This document shows, in pieces, positions 21,802 through 22,558 of a stretch of DNA of 22,558 bases; position 1 is the stretch's first letter, and each line of letters begins with the position of its first letter. The position numbers were made by a program, and so were the translations under genes. Origin of the DNA: Gp6-AA40 sp036742665 (lineage in GTDB: Bacteria; Acidobacteriota; Vicinamibacteria; Vicinamibacterales; UBA2999); the NCBI GenBank assembly GCA_036742665.1, contig DAINQP010000081.1, positions 1 to 22,558 on the forward strand, read 5' to 3'. The notes under the pieces were generated by a model. It was not told the DNA's origin and ran no database searches. It saw only the letters and a program-made list of their open reading frames with translations.

Positions 21802-22499
21802 GCGGCCGCCCGGAACGTCTTTCGGTCATCGTTCCCGTCTACAACGAAGCGAGAACCGTGAGGGCCGTCATCGATCGGTTGCTCACGATCGATCTACCGG
21901 TGCCGCGCGAAATACTCGTCGTAGACGACGGCTCGACCGATGGAACCGGCGATGTGCTGGAGAAGGCTGCCGGTGAAGGATTGGCGCTGACCGTGATCTG
22001 CATGCCACAGAATGGCGGAAAGGGGGCGGCCATCCGCGCCGGCCTGGCGCGCGCCACCGGAACGATCGTCGCGATTCAGGATGCCGATCTCGAGCTCGAC
22101 CCCGCACAGCTCGCTGCACTCGTGCAGCCGATCGTCAATGGCCGTGCGAACGTCGTCTTCGGCTCGCGCTTTCTGGAGGGTGCCGCGCGTGCGCCACGGA
22201 TGACAATTGCCGGCAACCGGATGCTGACGGCGGCGACGAATCTGCTCTATGGATCGGCCATCACGGACATGGAGACTTGCTACAAGATCATGCGCGCCGA
22301 CATCGCACACTCACTGAGGCTGACGGCGAGCCGCTTCGACATCGAGCCGCAGATCACGGCGCGCCTGCTGCGCGGCGGCCATCACATTCACGAACTGCCT
22401 GTGCACTTTGCGCCGCGGTCGAAGGCGGAGGGCAAGAAGATCAAGTGGCGCGACGGCGTGCGCGCGCTACAGGTGCTGATCAACGAGCGGTTTCGCTGA
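21798..22499 (+). CDS. family 2 glycosyltransferase (dolichyl/polyprenyl-phosphate mannose synthase-like)
   Basis: A 233-residue GT-A fold enzyme. Seen: V-I-V-P-V-Y-N-E (10-17), nucleotide-binding V-V-D-D-G-S-T-D-G-T, N-G-G-K-G-A-A-I-R-x-G, and the metal-binding D-A-D-L-E (the D-x-D motif). A later M-E-T-C-Y-K-I-M-R and F-D-I-E-P-Q-I-T-A-R-L-L are typical of the DPM1-like group that transfers sugars from NDP-sugars to polyprenyl phosphate on the cytoplasmic face. There is no C-terminal membrane segment, so it is a soluble or peripheral version. GTG start in a GTGA overlap with the preceding gene. Donor and acceptor unknown. Confidence 0.9.
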   Translation: MSGRPERLSVIVPVYNEARTVRAVIDRLLTIDLPVPREILVVDDGSTDGTGDVLEKAAGEGLALTVICMPQNGGKGAAIRAGLARATGTIVAIQDADLELDPAQLAALVQPIVNGRANVVFGSRFLEGAARAPRMTIAGNRMLTAATNLLYGSAITDMETCYKIMRADIAHSLRLTASRFDIEPQITARLLRGGHHIHELPVHFAPRSKAEGKKIKWRDGVRALQVLINERFR

Positions 22500-22558
22500 A
22501 TCCGCGGTCGTCATGCGCGCCATGAACACCAGCATACCCATCATGAGGGGGACTGACG
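22500..22558. other. window end, no gene assigned
   Basis: 59 bp after the glycosyltransferase stop. On the minus strand a frame running from the window edge to a stop at 22467 gives a Met-rich hydrophobic peptide (P-L-M-M-G-M-L-V-F-M), which might be the end of a convergent membrane-protein gene. Too short to call. Confidence 0.2.

Noticed and set aside
22467..22556. Possible 3' end of a minus-strand membrane-protein gene at the window edge
   Set aside because: Only about 29 codons are visible, they overlap the glycosyltransferase by 33 nt, and the hydrophobic Met-rich peptide alone is not enough evidence.
1..22558. tRNA, rRNA, CRISPR or prophage features
   Set aside because: No cloverleaf-like or rRNA-like stretch, no regularly spaced direct repeats and no phage structural or integrase motifs were seen by reading.

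Overview
The window reads as chromosomal DNA of a high-GC, Gram-negative, probably Acidobacteriota (Vicinamibacteria-like) bacterium. This lineage call is an inference. It rests on an acidobacterial-type duplicated orphan ABC permease, a carboxypeptidase-regulatory-domain TonB receptor, several paralogous secreted proteins of a type I associate with Acidobacteria, a Planctomycete/Verrucomicrobium-type heme-binding cytochrome, and many short palindromic repeats at gene borders. No rRNA, tRNA, CRISPR array, integrase or intact IS element was seen.

Region 1 (1-12235) looks like an aromatic-acid catabolic locus. A divergent aromatic-acid MFS transporter (38-1399, minus) faces a run of ten tightly packed plus-strand genes (1521-12235). 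Its core is cytosolic: a FAH-family hydrolase (4379-5284), a gentisate 1,2-dioxygenase-type bicupin (5300-6364) and a maleate cis-trans isomerase-type Asp/Glu racemase (6365-7123). Together they would take gentisate to maleylpyruvate, then to pyruvate plus a C4 dicarboxylate, without a glutathione-dependent isomerase in the cluster. Two paralogous copies of a secreted cassette bracket this core. The first is protein A (1521-2387), a metallo-beta-lactamase-fold protein (2384-3523) and protein C (3520-4353). The second is an A-MBL fusion (7157-9052) followed by C' (9082-9831). A and C are themselves related and share two conserved cysteines. A diheme cytochrome c (9816-10646) and a PQQ-dependent alcohol dehydrogenase (10643-12235) close the run, so a periplasmic oxidation probably feeds the cytosolic ring-cleavage route.

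Region 2 (12236-14302) holds a membrane-anchored unknown protein, the tail of a decayed SGNH hydrolase gene, a DinB-like protein and a cupin protein. Region 3 (14303-20473) holds an 811-residue FtsX/MacB-type permease, a TonB-dependent receptor and another secreted A/C-type protein. Region 4 (20507-22499) is a tight trio: folE (GTP cyclohydrolase I), an unknown secreted protein and a family 2 glycosyltransferase.

The strongest structural oddity is an 85-92 nt hairpin in both C paralogs that is built into the signal-peptide coding sequence. In C' its left arm contains the ribosome binding site and the start codon. Other palindromes sit at 7127-7146, 9833-9866, 12237-12254, 12784-12802 and 16739-16760, four of the five at gene borders or gene starts. 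Two genes (TonB receptor, folE) have a -10-like hexamer 6 nt before their ATG, which suggests leaderless transcripts.
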